DNA of 55,721 nucleotides from an uncultured Alphaproteobacteria bacterium. Its GTDB lineage: Bacteria > Pseudomonadota > Alphaproteobacteria > HIMB59. Both the position numbers and the translations under genes were made by a program. The notes under the pieces are model-generated. The model worked only from the letters and a program-made list of their open reading frames with translations, searched no databases and had not been told where the DNA came from. Below are positions 31,622 through 40,826 of this stretch, in pieces (position 1 is the first letter of the stretch; every line of letters begins with the position of its first letter). The stretch lies in contig CACMWO010000002.1 in assembly GCA_902617465.1 (NCBI GenBank), forward strand, positions 1-55,721, in the 5' to 3' direction.

Positions 31622-32739
31622 TTTATTCCCTTTAAAAATCCCTGAGCAACTTTAAAAAATTGTGGCTCATCTAATAAAAAACTATCGTGACCTCTATCTG
31701 ATACGACTTCAGCAAAACTAACATTGGACCCAATAGAATTTAATAAAGATACTATCTCTCTTGACTCTTTTGTTGGAAATAGCCAATCACTGGTAAATGA
31801 TAAAACTAGAAATCGGATCGAATTATCAATTATAGTTTTTTTATTTGCAATAATTTCATCTTTCACATCAAAATAATCCATTGCTCGAGTCATATATAGA
31901 TAGCTATTAGCATCAAATCGATCAACAAAAGATCTACCTTGATATCGAAGATAACTTTCGACCTGAAAGTCTATTCCAAAGCCAAAAGATAAATCATTTT
32001 TTTCTTGTAAATTTCGACCAAATTTATTTTGAAAAGCTCTCTCAGATAAGTAAGTAATATGAGCTATCATTCTTGCAACAGAAAGACCATTCTCAGGTTT
32101 TTCATTACTCTCCAAATATCTTCCATTTTGCCAATTAGGATCCAACATAATGGATTGCCTTCCTGCCTCGTCAAATGCAATATTTTGGGCAGAGTGTTTC
32201 AATGAACCTGCTATACTCATAATAGACCTTACACTCTCCGGATAAGTAGCAGCCCATTGTAGAACTTGCATTGCACCCATTGAACCACCTGCTACAGAAA
32301 GTAATTTGGATATTCCAAGCTCATCAACAAGTATTTTTTGTACTCTCACCATATCTCTAATCGTTATGGTAGGAAAATCTAAACCATATATTTTTGAGGT
32401 ATCAGGATTAGTATCATTAGGACCTGTCGTTCCAACACAGCCCCCAAGAACATTCGAGCAGATAACAAAGTATTTATTCGTATCAATAGGCTTATCGGGT
32501 CCAATCATTAATTCCCACCAACCATTTTTTTTAGTTATAGGATTTTCCTCTGCAGGGAATTGATCACCAGTTAATGCATGACAAACCAAAATTGCATTAT
32601 TTTTTTGAGCATTAAGACTTCCATATGTTTGATAAGCGATTTGAAAATTCTTAATTTTTTTACCAGAGTCCAATTGTAGCTCTTCTTGGCATTTCAGTAA
32701 GAAACCTGGATATTCAGTATTTGCAATTATTTCTCTCAT
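31618..32739 (-). CDS. metX: Homoserine O-acyltransferase MetX
   Basis: A 373-residue alpha/beta-hydrolase acyltransferase that activates homoserine for methionine synthesis. Early motif [12 protein letters not shown], the family loop [14 protein letters not shown], nucleophile Ser153 in GGSMGAMQ, acid Asp in FTSDWLFP and His in [10 protein letters not shown] are visible. It heads the metX-metW-CxxC operon. Upstream is a SAM-II/SAM-V-like leader, so expression is probably lowered when S-adenosylmethionine is plentiful. Whether acetyl-CoA or succinyl-CoA is used is not read here. Confidence 0.96.
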   Translation of the reverse strand: MREIIANTEYPGFLLKCQEELQLDSGKKIKNFQIAYQTYGSLNAQKNNAILVCHALTGDQFPAEENPITKKNGWWELMIGPDKPIDTNKYFVICSNVLGGCVGTTGPNDTNPDTSKIYGLDFPTITIRDMVRVQKILVDELGISKLLSVAGGSMGAMQVLQWAATYPESVRSIMSIAGSLKHSAQNIAFDEAGRQSIMLDPNWQNGRYLESNEKPENGLSVARMIAHITYLSERAFQNKFGRNLQEKNDLSFGFGIDFQVESYLRYQGRSFVDRFDANSYLYMTRAMDYFDVKDEIIANKKTIIDNSIRFLVLSFTSDWLFPTKESREIVSLLNSIGSNVSFAEVVSDRGHDSFLLDEPQFFKVAQGFLKGIK

Positions 32740-32762
32740 TTTTAAACCTGTTCGAAAGATAA

Positions 32763-32820
32763 CTGCGGGAGATACGCTTTAGCTGTTTTACACCCGCAAG
32801 CTGCTATCAAATCGGTGAAA
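32763..32820 (-). promoter_or_regulatory. SAM-II/SAM-V-like riboswitch upstream of metX
   Basis: On the metX strand, CACC (32817-32814) pairs with GGUG (32794-32791) as P1. The intervening loop starts GAUUUGAUAG and ends CUUGCG, and after P1 comes UAAAACAGCUAAAGCG. The order P1-GAUUU...UUGC-P1'-UAAA...GCUAAA matches the SAM-II/SAM-V pseudoknot core as I remember it. UUGCGGG (32798-32792 region) can alternatively pair with CCCGCAG (32769-32763), disrupting P1, which gives an obvious on/off choice. Lies 24-81 bases upstream of the metX start. Covariance search not run. Confidence 0.72.
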
Positions 32821-32903
32821 CTGGAATTTAAGGCTTTTTGGGTTAATTTTCAATATAAAATGATGATATTTTCTTTATATAGTTTATTTATTATCAAAAA
32901 ATT

Positions 32904-33959
32904 ATGAAAAATAGCCAACCAAAAAATACCTACAAGGGTGGAGCAGAAGTATTTAAAGGGTATGTAAGGCTTTCATCAAATGAGAACAACTATGGCCCAG
33001 CTAAATCAGTAAAGTCATTAATAAAAAAAAATATTAAATTTTCAAATATCTATCCTGAGCTTGATGGAGAGAGTTTAATTAATCAAATTGCTAAAACTTA
33101 TAAAATAAATAATAAACAAATTATATTAGGCGCAGGCTCAGATGAAGTTCTCCAAATGATATATGCTACTTTTTCAAAACCCAATGATGAAGTCGTTTTT
33201 ACTAAATATGCTTTTGCTATGTATTCAATCTATGCAAAACACTTTAGATGCAAAGTAAAAAAATATGATGATAAAGAGTTTCAATTTAAATTAGAAAATT
33301 TAAGTAAAATTATCAGCTCAAAAACAAAAATTGTTTTTTTAGCTAACCCCAATAATCCTACAGGGTCTATTTTTTACAAAAATGAATTAATTAAATTTTT
33401 AAATAAAATAAGTAAAAAAACAATTGTTGTATTAGACTCAGCATACTGTGAATACATTAGAGATAAAAAATATGATGATGGAATGCAATTAGTTAAAAAA
33501 TATTCTAATTTGATTATAACAAGGTCTTTTTCAAAAATATTTGCTCTAGGTGGCTTAAGAGTAGGTTGGGGATATGCTAATTCAAAGCTTATTTCTCATC
33601 TCTATCAATATAAAAAGCCTTTTAATGTATCTAGATTATCATGTATTGCAGCTCAAGAGTCTTTGAAAAATAAAAAATGGATTAATGACTCTGTAAAAAA
33701 TAATTTTGTAAACAAATCTCTTACTTGCAGAGGCTTAAATAACAAATTATTTGAAACCATTGATACTCAGGCCAATTTTATCCTTTTAAAGTTTAAAAGT
33801 TCATCAATAACGCAAAAATTTGTTGATTTTTTACACTCCAATAAAATTACAGTCAGATCATTGTCATCATATGGATTACATAATTTTGTTAGGATGACCA
33901 TTGGAACAAAAAGTGACATGAAAAAGGCAGTAAAAACAGCGAATAAATTTAATGTTTAA
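32904..33959 (+). CDS. hisC: Histidinol-phosphate aminotransferase
   Basis: A 351-residue PLP-dependent class II aminotransferase. Landmarks: RLSSNENNYGP, ILGAGSDEVLQMIYATF, FLANPNNPTG, LDSAYCEYI and the PLP lysine Lys211 in TRSFSKIFALGGLRVGW, then an Arg near the C-terminus (NFVRMTIG). It converts imidazole-acetol phosphate to histidinol phosphate, and members of this group also act on aromatic amino acids. Coupled to the following dehydrogenase by an 8-bp overlap; the pair next to metX is a common alphaproteobacterial order, suggesting a tyrosine/phenylalanine role as well. Confidence 0.93.
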   Translation: MKNSQPKNTYKGGAEVFKGYVRLSSNENNYGPAKSVKSLIKKNIKFSNIYPELDGESLINQIAKTYKINNKQIILGAGSDEVLQMIYATFSKPNDEVVFTKYAFAMYSIYAKHFRCKVKKYDDKEFQFKLENLSKIISSKTKIVFLANPNNPTGSIFYKNELIKFLNKISKKTIVVLDSAYCEYIRDKKYDDGMQLVKKYSNLIITRSFSKIFALGGLRVGWGYANSKLISHLYQYKKPFNVSRLSCIAAQESLKNKKWINDSVKNNFVNKSLTCRGLNNKLFETIDTQANFILLKFKSSSITQKFVDFLHSNKITVRSLSSYGLHNFVRMTIGTKSDMKKAVKTANKFNV

Positions 33960-34848
33960 AAATATTCTCATAATTGGTTTTGGAATGATTGGATCATCAA
34001 TAGCAAGATCAGTAATTAAAAAATACAAAAATGTTAATATTTTTGCCTTTGATAAATCCAATAACCTTAAAATAAGAATTAAAAAATCAAAATTAAACAA
34101 TGTAATAGTTTTGAAATCACTTCTAGAAATCAACAAATTAAACATTGATCTCATAATTATTTGTGTACCTATGCTCCAGTATCAATCTATATTCAAAAAA
34201 CTTAGCAACATTAATTTAGATAAAACAATTGTTACAGATGTGGGCTCAACAAAACTAAACATAGAAAAATTATATAATCAAAAAAAGTATAAATTTAATT
34301 TTATTCCCTCACATCCAATAGCGGGTATTGAAAAAGCTGGACTGGAACATGGATTTGATGGACTATTTACAAATAGATATAATATTATTTGTCCTTTAAA
34401 AAAATCTTCCAAGACAAATATCAATAAAATTGTTAGGTTTTGGAAGTCACTAAATATGAAAATTGAAATTATGTCTGCAAAAGAGCATGATAATGTGCTT
34501 AGTTTGACTTCACATTTGCCTCATTTAATTTCCTATTCATTAGTTTTGACCGCAATGAAAAAAGAATCTTCACTAAATTCAAAGCTTGTAAAATTTTCTG
34601 CTGGTGGATTTAGAGACTTTACTAGAGTAGCAGGAAGTGATCCAGAAATGTGGAGGGATATATTTTTAGCAAATAATTCCCAAATTCTAAAATTAACTAA
34701 TAATTTCATAAGTGAATTAAAAAAATTTTCTAAAACCCTCAATCAGGGAAATTCTAAGAATTTATTAACAAAATTAAAGAAGACCAAAAGTGTAAGAGAT
34801 AGAATTGTTAAAGCAAGACAGGCAGGAAAATTTATTCCTAATGATTAA
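33952..34848 (+). CDS. tyrA: Prephenate/arogenate dehydrogenase (TyrA/TyrC type)
   Basis: A 298-residue NAD(P)-dependent dehydrogenase of tyrosine synthesis. The dinucleotide-binding loop is IIGFGMIGSSIARSV. VTDVGSTK, the prephenate-binding FIPSHPIAGIEKAG, LTSHLPHLISYSL and the late GGFRDFTRVAGSDPEMW are all family hallmarks. It overlaps hisC by 8 bp, and its end overlaps the convergent acyltransferase gene by 11 bp. No chorismate mutase or ACT domain is fused. Confidence 0.93.
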   Translation: MFKNILIIGFGMIGSSIARSVIKKYKNVNIFAFDKSNNLKIRIKKSKLNNVIVLKSLLEINKLNIDLIIICVPMLQYQSIFKKLSNINLDKTIVTDVGSTKLNIEKLYNQKKYKFNFIPSHPIAGIEKAGLEHGFDGLFTNRYNIICPLKKSSKTNINKIVRFWKSLNMKIEIMSAKEHDNVLSLTSHLPHLISYSLVLTAMKKESSLNSKLVKFSAGGFRDFTRVAGSDPEMWRDIFLANNSQILKLTNNFISELKKFSKTLNQGNSKNLLTKLKKTKSVRDRIVKARQAGKFIPND

Positions 34849-35509
34849 GGCTATTTATCTCAATTTTGAGTTTATTTAAAAATTCTTGCTTGCTCAACCC
34901 AGGAGGTATCGGCTGTTTAAACTCTACTGTTATGGAGCCTTTATGAATCTGATTATTTTTAGGCCAAAATTTTCCAGAATTTAAAGCAATAGGTACAACT
35001 GGCTTGTTCAAAGACTTGTACATAGAATAAATTCCAGATTTTAATTCAGGTTGATCTTTAAAGGTTGTTCTGGTTCCCTCGGGAAAAATTATTACAGGTC
35101 TATGATCTAAATATTCAGCTGTTTGCTGATTTACATAACGAAGACTATGGATTCCTTGTTTTCTATCAATAGCAATCATTCCCAATTTTTTAAGGTAGGT
35201 CCCAAATAGTGGAATATTCAATAATTCTTTTTTTAAAATATATGCAGGATTATAAAAGAGTTCATTAAAGTATATTGTTTCAAACATTGACTGATGTTTA
35301 CTCGCATAGAGATAACCCTTTTTGTGAGCAATATCAGAATTAATCACTTCTATATTAATTCCAAACAGTTTTAAAATTACTGCCATGTTCCTTGTAAAGA
35401 AAAGCACAAAAAATCTAAATTTTGTATATTTGAAGGGAAGGCCTAACAAAGAAATAATTAATACAATAGCTGTTGTAAAATAAAATGTTATTAAAAAACT
35501 AAATTTCAT
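34838..35509 (-). CDS. plsC: 1-acyl-sn-glycerol-3-phosphate acyltransferase
   Basis: A 223-residue membrane-anchored acyltransferase that makes phosphatidic acid. An N-terminal hydrophobic helix (FLITFYFTTAIVLIISLLGL) is followed by the catalytic box ASKHQSMFET, in which the usual Asp of HxxxxD is Glu, and the phosphate-binding motif IIFPEGTRT. A third block PVVPIALNSG is also present. The Glu substitution occurs in some relatives but is worth noting. It overlaps the upstream DUF218 gene by 11 bp. Confidence 0.9.
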   Translation of the reverse strand: MKFSFLITFYFTTAIVLIISLLGLPFKYTKFRFFVLFFTRNMAVILKLFGINIEVINSDIAHKKGYLYASKHQSMFETIYFNELFYNPAYILKKELLNIPLFGTYLKKLGMIAIDRKQGIHSLRYVNQQTAEYLDHRPVIIFPEGTRTTFKDQPELKSGIYSMYKSLNKPVVPIALNSGKFWPKNNQIHKGSITVEFKQPIPPGLSKQEFLNKLKIEINSLNH

Positions 35510-36065
35510 ATTTTTTTATAAAAACTAATTTTGAGACAATTAACTTAATGTACTCCTCTACCAATTTTTCAAAAGGAATAACTATATCACTATTGCTTAC
35601 AGAATAAGGAGTTACTTTCAAACCTGATAGTTGATTAAATAAAAATTCTGCACGTTGCATATGTAAATCTGAAGTAATTAATAAAATTGATTTTATTTTT
35701 TTTTCTAAGGCCCAATATCTTGTTTCTAACGCATTTTCATATGTATTTTTTGATAAATATCCAACCTCAATACAACATTCAACAATGTTTTGATCAAAGT
35801 TAAGAATATTCACTAATACAACTTCTGAATTAAAGGTATTATCAACACCAGAAATAAACAACTTATTTTGATTAGATTTTTCAATTTGTTTATAACCCTC
35901 AATAATTCTTTCTCCTTTCCCTCCTGTTAATACAACAATCGCATCAACATTAAAGTTACTTACAGGATCATGAGATAAATTATTTTTAAATTTAATTAAA
36001 CCAAGAGTTAAAAATAATAAAATTAAGGCGATTATAATATTTACACGCTTTAAAAATATTATCAT
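35499..36065 (-). CDS. YdcF-like (DUF218) membrane-anchored protein
   Basis: A 188-residue protein with one N-terminal hydrophobic helix (VNIIIALILLFLTLGLIKF) and a DUF218 domain: VDAIVVLTGGKGERIIEGYK, KLFISGVDN, SKNTYENALETRYWA and SILLITSDLHMQRAEFLF. The family includes YdcF and SanA/ElyC-like envelope proteins. It may act in cell-envelope maintenance. It shares one base with the lysA stop, so translation is coupled within the argH-lipoprotein-lysA operon. Confidence 0.87.
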   Translation of the reverse strand: MIIFLKRVNIIIALILLFLTLGLIKFKNNLSHDPVSNFNVDAIVVLTGGKGERIIEGYKQIEKSNQNKLFISGVDNTFNSEVVLVNILNFDQNIVECCIEVGYLSKNTYENALETRYWALEKKIKSILLITSDLHMQRAEFLFNQLSGLKVTPYSVSNSDIVIPFEKLVEEYIKLIVSKLVFIKKYEI

Positions 36066-37252
36066 TACATGATCTCATTTTTACATAGATCTTCTAAGGT
36101 ATCACGAGATCGGATTACACGATACTCATCTTTGTTGAATAATACCTCTAGAGGTCGAGGTCGACTATTATAAGTTGAGGACATAGAGGATCCATAAGCA
36201 CCGACATTCATAAATATTAAATTATCTCCAACTTTTATCTTAGGTAGTTCAATATCTTTTACAAAATAATCAGTAGACTCACAAATTCCACCTGCGATAT
36301 CATAAATTTCAACATCTTTTGAATTGTTTGAAACTTTTATTGGAGGCTTTATGTCATACAAAGCTGGACGAATGTATTCAGAAAATGAACAGTCAATAAT
36401 AGCAATTTTCTTATTGCCACTTTTTTTTATATATAAAACTTTACTGATAAGTTCACAGCTATCAGCTACTATAAATCTTCCAGGTTCAAAAATAATATTA
36501 TAATTTTTTCCGCTAAGTAATTTGTTACAATTATTTTTCCAACTATCAAAATTGATTTCTTTATCTGAGTGATCAAGAACAGCAAATCCTCCACCAAAAT
36601 CTAAAGTATCAATATTTATATTATTTTTAAGATTTTGCTCATCTGCAATTTTGATTAGATTTTCATATGAACCAAGTAACTTCTGATAATCAGTTATTTG
36701 ACTTCCTATATGAACAGAAAGTGTTTTTAAGTTTACCCCATCTAAATTAGAGATTGTATCGAAGTCAATTTGATCAATTGAAATACCAAATTTACCTCCT
36801 GATAAACCAGTCGTAATCTTATCCATGGTCGACCCATCAATATCGGGGTTTATTCTGATACCAATATTTGTTTTTAGCCCCTTACTTAAAGAGTAATCAT
36901 TAATGAATTCAACTTCCTCAATATTTTCAACATTTATAGAGTGAATTTTCTGCGTGATAGCGTACTTTAAATCAAAATCAGTTTTTCCTGGCCCATCAAA
37001 TATAATATCCTCAGGTTCAAATCCGGCTTTCAATGATTTAAATAGTTCACCAGCAGAGACAACTTCAGCACCAAAACCACAACGATGAATAAGGTTTAAA
37101 ATTGCAAGGTTAGGATTAGCTTTGACGGCAAAATTAAATTTTCTAGGAAAGTCTAATTCTAAATTATTTAGAAAATTTATCTTATTTTTAATTTTATCCT
37201 CATCATAAAGATAAAAAGGACTAGAAAACTCTTTTAATATTTTATCCAGCAT
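36065..37252 (-). CDS. lysA: Diaminopimelate decarboxylase
   Basis: A 395-residue PLP enzyme of fold type III that makes L-lysine from meso-diaminopimelate. The Schiff-base Lys44 is in FAVKANPN. Others are GFGAEVVSAGEL, GGKFGIS, HIGSQ, LDFGGGFAV, FEPGRFIVAD, the catalytic GGICESTDYF and MNVGAYGSSMSS. Its start codon overlaps the stop of the small lipoprotein by one base, and its stop touches the DUF218 gene. The argH-lipoprotein-lysA order is standard in Alphaproteobacteria. Confidence 0.96.
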   Translation of the reverse strand: MLDKILKEFSSPFYLYDEDKIKNKINFLNNLELDFPRKFNFAVKANPNLAILNLIHRCGFGAEVVSAGELFKSLKAGFEPEDIIFDGPGKTDFDLKYAITQKIHSINVENIEEVEFINDYSLSKGLKTNIGIRINPDIDGSTMDKITTGLSGGKFGISIDQIDFDTISNLDGVNLKTLSVHIGSQITDYQKLLGSYENLIKIADEQNLKNNINIDTLDFGGGFAVLDHSDKEINFDSWKNNCNKLLSGKNYNIIFEPGRFIVADSCELISKVLYIKKSGNKKIAIIDCSFSEYIRPALYDIKPPIKVSNNSKDVEIYDIAGGICESTDYFVKDIELPKIKVGDNLIFMNVGAYGSSMSSTYNSRPRPLEVLFNKDEYRVIRSRDTLEDLCKNEIM

Positions 37253-37401
37253 TATTCGCTCTCAGGGTAATCATAGTCATCATTAGGGGGAAATGGATAT
37301 TGAGATTTATCTATGACACCCTCTGGTAATTTATTAGGTTTTTGGTTTCCACAGCCAATGATAAATATGGGCAATAATATTATTAATAAAAACTTGATCA
37401 T
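37252..37401 (-). CDS. Small lipoprotein between argH and lysA
   Basis: A 49-residue reading frame: signal helix MIKFLLIILLPIFIIGC, where the lipobox ends at Cys17 (FIIGC), then a short hydrophilic Pro/Asp/Tyr-rich tail (GNQKPNKLPEG, PFPPNDDYDYPESE). Its ATG overlaps the argH stop by 4 bp (ATGA) and its TAA overlaps the lysA ATG by one base, strong evidence that it is real. Similar tiny lipoproteins (YifL/LptM-like) sit beside lysA in other bacteria. An LptM-like role in LPS transport assembly is inference. Confidence 0.8.
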   Translation of the reverse strand: MIKFLLIILLPIFIIGCGNQKPNKLPEGVIDKSQYPFPPNDDYDYPESE

Positions 37402-38789
37402 CTTATTCTAAGAAATTTAATATATTTTTTAATCACTTTAGAAACCTCTTTTGGATTAGAGCTCATGGGTGTTTTTTTTCTTGATAGACTGTTATTTATA
37501 TCAACATATTTATAAATATTTTTATCAATTGATTTTTGAAATTTTTGGTATTCATCAATTTTTATTTGTGAGAGATTTTTATTATTTTTCTGCGCATAAT
37601 TTACTATATCAGCAATAATTTTATAAGAGTCTCTAAAAGGTATTTTCTTTTCTATAACTAGATAGTCTGCTAAATCTGTAGCTGTAGCAAAATAATTATT
37701 GCATAAATCTCTTCCAATAGATTTTTCAAAATAAGATTTTTTTATAACTTCTTCCATAATTTTAATACAGCTTATTAACTCATCATAACAATCAAATATT
37801 ATCCTTTTATCCTCCTGAAAATCTTTAAAATAAGTTAAAGGAAGGTTTGAAACAATATTTGAGAGTTCTATTGACTTAATTCTAATGCTATTCGTTTTTG
37901 ATCTTATAAGTTCTAATGAGTCGGGATTTCTTTTTTGAGGCATTATGGAACTACCTGTAGAATATTCACTACTTATATTAAATAACTTCATGAAATTACT
38001 TGACCATAAAATTAGCTCAGATGATAATTTACTTAAATGCGTCGCAGTTAAAGAACTAGCATGTAGAAAATACATGCAAAAATCACGATCACTGACACCA
38101 TCCATAGAATTATTTTTAGATTTTGAAAAATGTAAACTTTTATTTAGTAAACCTATATCTAAGTTATAATTACTACCTGCTAAAGCAGCACTGCCTAATA
38201 CATTTTCATCGCTGTTATTTATACAAAAATCAAAATAATTTAAGTCTCTTTTAAACATCTCTAAATATGCAATTAAGTGATGAGCCAAAGATACAGGTTG
38301 TGCCACTTGCAAATGAGTAAATCCAGGAATAATAGTTTTTTCATTTCCACGAGCTTGATTTAAAATAGACTTCATTAAATTCTTGATTTCTTCTTGTAAA
38401 TTTTTGGAGGCTTTAATTGTCCATAATCTAGTATCAGTTGCTACCTGATCATTACGAGACCTTCCAGTATGTATCTTATTAGCTACATTACCTATTTTTT
38501 TATTGAGGAAAGACTCTACATTCATGTGAATATCCTCATTTTTTTTTGAAAATTTTAGTCTACCTTTTTTATGATCACTCAATATTGAATTTAATCCTTT
38601 TTGAATAGTAAGAGCTTCTTTTTTTGAAATAACTTTTAGTTTTACTAAAGCTTTTACATGTGCACTTGTAACAGCAATATCCTCTTCAATTAATCTTTTA
38701 TCAATATTAATTGAGCTATTAAAATCATCCATTAAACTGGAAGTGCTTTTATTAATTGTGGTTGATAGTATTTTACTTTTCTTATTCAT
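37398..38789 (-). CDS. argH: Argininosuccinate lyase
   Basis: A 463-residue fumarase/aspartase-superfamily enzyme that splits argininosuccinate into arginine and fumarate. Landmarks: EDIHMNVESFL, HTGRSRNDQVATD, GFTHLQVAQPVSLAHHLIAY, LGSAALAGSNY and the signature loop GSSIMPQKRNPDSLEL containing the catalytic Ser. Length is normal. It is the first gene of the argH-lipoprotein-lysA-DUF218-plsC run. Confidence 0.96.
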   Translation of the reverse strand: MNKKSKILSTTINKSTSSLMDDFNSSINIDKRLIEEDIAVTSAHVKALVKLKVISKKEALTIQKGLNSILSDHKKGRLKFSKKNEDIHMNVESFLNKKIGNVANKIHTGRSRNDQVATDTRLWTIKASKNLQEEIKNLMKSILNQARGNEKTIIPGFTHLQVAQPVSLAHHLIAYLEMFKRDLNYFDFCINNSDENVLGSAALAGSNYNLDIGLLNKSLHFSKSKNNSMDGVSDRDFCMYFLHASSLTATHLSKLSSELILWSSNFMKLFNISSEYSTGSSIMPQKRNPDSLELIRSKTNSIRIKSIELSNIVSNLPLTYFKDFQEDKRIIFDCYDELISCIKIMEEVIKKSYFEKSIGRDLCNNYFATATDLADYLVIEKKIPFRDSYKIIADIVNYAQKNNKNLSQIKIDEYQKFQKSIDKNIYKYVDINNSLSRKKTPMSSNPKEVSKVIKKYIKFLRIR

Positions 38790-38805
38790 GATTTTAGTAA
38801 TTAAA

Positions 38806-39006
38806 TTATCTTGATAAATATATTATCGCAGCGAATACTAAAACAGCAATACCTTGAAACAATACTCTCATTCGCATAAGTTTGTTACTGTGTTTTTTAT
38901 TAAAACTTCCATTTTTAGCCATAGCTATTACACCAATTACAACCATGAGAAGAGCTAAAATCATGGATACAACTAAAACAAAAGGCAATACAGTAGATGA
39001 AAACAT
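38806..39006 (-). CDS. HIG1-type twin-transmembrane protein
   Basis: A 66-residue protein with two helices (VLPFVLVVSMILALLMVVIG and VLFQGIAVLVFAAIIYL) joined by the conserved HIG1-like linker NGSFNKKHSNKLMRMRVLFQ. In mitochondria and alphaproteobacteria HIG1 proteins associate with respiratory complexes such as cytochrome c oxidase. The family match rests on the linker motif. It lies 16 bp upstream of argH on the same strand. Confidence 0.8.
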   Translation of the reverse strand: MFSSTVLPFVLVVSMILALLMVVIGVIAMAKNGSFNKKHSNKLMRMRVLFQGIAVLVFAAIIYLSR

Positions 39007-39063
39007 GGTAAATAGTTATCAAATTATCTATAAATGTCTAATTATTAAATTTAAGAAGAATTG

Positions 39064-39666
39064 ATGAAGAAAATTGTATTATTTTTGCATGGTTATGGGT
39101 CTAATGGAAATGACCTAATTTCCTTAAAAGATTATATATCTTTGGAAAAAGAAGAAACTGAGTTTATATCTCCTAATGCCCCGGAGCCCTGTGAATTCAA
39201 TTATTTTGGGTATCAGTGGTTTCCATTAAAAGAAAGATCAATTGAAGAATTAAAAGAAGGCCTAAAAACAGCCTTCTTTCATCTTGAAAAAATAATTGAA
39301 AAAATAATTTATGAACACTCAGTTGATGAAACTCAGATTTCTATCATTGGTTTTTCTCAGGGGTCTATGTTGGCGACATATTATGCTCTACAAAAAAATT
39401 TAAATTTTCACAGTATCATTTCATTATCAGGATCATTACCAAAAGAAATTTTAAATGATTTAAAAATATCTGAAATCAAATCTAGTTTTTTAATTTTTCA
39501 TGGAAAAATGGATGATGTCGTACCATTTAATAGGGCAGTTGAGACAAATTCGTTTTTGGAATCAAAAAAATTTTCTAGTAAACTGGTTTTAGATGATAAC
39601 TGTGCACATTCAATTAGCCCAATTGCTTTGGATGAGATTAACAAGCTGTATGAACACTGGAATTAA
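39064..39666 (+). CDS. Alpha/beta-hydrolase (carboxylesterase/phospholipase, YpfH-like)
   Basis: A 200-residue serine hydrolase. The oxyanion region is VLFLHGYGSNGNDL. The nucleophile Ser is in IGFSQGSMLA, the acid Asp in FHGKMDDVVPF and the His in NCAHSIS; all three triad residues are present. The family hydrolyses short esters, lysophospholipids or thioesters. The ATG at 39064 is preferred to a TTG one codon upstream. Monocistronic or followed by the HNH gene 45 bp later. Confidence 0.88.
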   Translation: MKKIVLFLHGYGSNGNDLISLKDYISLEKEETEFISPNAPEPCEFNYFGYQWFPLKERSIEELKEGLKTAFFHLEKIIEKIIYEHSVDETQISIIGFSQGSMLATYYALQKNLNFHSIISLSGSLPKEILNDLKISEIKSSFLIFHGKMDDVVPFNRAVETNSFLESKKFSSKLVLDDNCAHSISPIALDEINKLYEHWN

Positions 39667-39711
39667 TAAACTATTAAACATACTCTTTTTTGGATATGTT
39701 AATATTAAATC

Positions 39712-40272
39712 ATGATTAACTCGAATCATTGTCCATCTTTAGTATTAAATGCAGACTACCGGCCTCTTAGTTATTTCCCCTTATCCATATGGAGTTGGAA
39801 AGATACGGTAAAAGCAGTTTTTCTTGATAGAGTTAATATTGTTGAAGAATATGATCAAAAGGTTTCATCCCCATCTTTTGAAATAAAACTCCCTAGCATT
39901 ATCGCACTCAAAGATTACATACCACATAGTCATAAACCTGCATTTACAAGATTTAATGTTTTTTTGAGAGATGATTTCACATGTCAATATTGCAATGATA
40001 AATTTTCAACAAAAGAATTAACTTTTGATCATTTGATACCTCGTTCAAAAGGTGGACTGACAAATTGGGAGAACGTTGTGACTGCATGTTCAAAATGTAA
40101 TTGGACCAAAGGAAGTAGGGATTTAAGTCAAGTTGGTTTTAAATTGCTTAGAAAACCTAAAGAACCCTCTCAATATTCTTTAAGATTAAAAAGTAAAAAT
40201 TTCCCTTCTGATTATCTTCATTCAAGTTGGAGAGATTATTTATATTGGGATAGTGTCTTAGAGAAGGATTAA
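39712..40272 (+). CDS. HNH endonuclease family protein
   Basis: A 186-residue protein with a conserved N-terminal region (VLNADYRPLSYFPLSIWSWK) and a C-terminal HNH nuclease: CQYCNDKFSTKELTFDHLIP with the DH pair, PRSKGGLTNWENVV, then CSKCN. This architecture is chromosomally conserved in many bacteria and is not a selfish homing endonuclease. Function is not established. The 3' end overlaps coq7 convergently by 4 bp. Confidence 0.88.
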   Translation: MINSNHCPSLVLNADYRPLSYFPLSIWSWKDTVKAVFLDRVNIVEEYDQKVSSPSFEIKLPSIIALKDYIPHSHKPAFTRFNVFLRDDFTCQYCNDKFSTKELTFDHLIPRSKGGLTNWENVVTACSKCNWTKGSRDLSQVGFKLLRKPKEPSQYSLRLKSKNFPSDYLHSSWRDYLYWDSVLEKD

Positions 40273-40826
40273 TATTTTTTAGTTATTTTTATTGCAGTAT
40301 AGCATAGCTGTTTTATTGTTTTAGACAAAAGAACATACCCAGTTGTCATTTCTGCCTGGTGTTCGACGCCTGTATCATGATGTTCTAGCTCATCTTCTCT
40401 AAACTTTTTTACAGTCTTCAATAAATCTGGTTTTAATTTTCTTTTTGATAGTTCCTTGGCTTGTTCCTCATAGTGTTGACCAATAACCTCCTCAACAGCA
40501 ACGGTGCATGCCATTGCAGCTTTTTTCCCCATTAATGCAGTACCTAATCCAAGGGCATAACCTGCTAAATTCCAAAATGGAAATAAAGCGGTTGGTTTTA
40601 CATTCTCTTTTACTATGTATTCATCAAAAGTTGATTTATGAATTTCCTCTTGGTCAGCCATCTCCTTAATTTCTTTACCAAATTCTGTGTTTTCTTTAAA
40701 AATAGCTAATTGTCCACGATATATTTGTGTTGCTCCATGCTCACCTGCGTGATCAACTCTGATAATTTCTTCAATTAATTTTTTATCTTCGCCGCTTAGT
40801 GATTTATTTTTCTTTTTTGTAGGCAT
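40269..40826 (-). CDS. coq7: COQ7-type ubiquinone biosynthesis hydroxylase
   Basis: A 185-residue diiron carboxylate monooxygenase that hydroxylates 3-demethylubiquinone precursors. Iron ligands are seen in RVDHAGEHGA, ADQEEIHKSTF, VEEVIGQHYEEQ and EDELEHHDTGVEH, giving the ExxH pairs of the four-helix bundle. Size equals bacterial COQ7 enzymes, which replace UbiF in many Alphaproteobacteria. Overlaps the dsbB 3' end by 23 bp. Its presence implies aerobic respiration with ubiquinone. Confidence 0.94.
   Translation of the reverse strand: MPTKKKNKSLSGEDKKLIEEIIRVDHAGEHGATQIYRGQLAIFKENTEFGKEIKEMADQEEIHKSTFDEYIVKENVKPTALFPFWNLAGYALGLGTALMGKKAAMACTVAVEEVIGQHYEEQAKELSKRKLKPDLLKTVKKFREDELEHHDTGVEHQAEMTTGYVLLSKTIKQLCYTAIKITKKY

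Noticed and set aside
39712-40272. Homing endonuclease or mobile HNH element
   Set aside because: It has the domain layout of a chromosomally conserved HNH family, is flanked by core genes and has no repeats or intron/intein signs.
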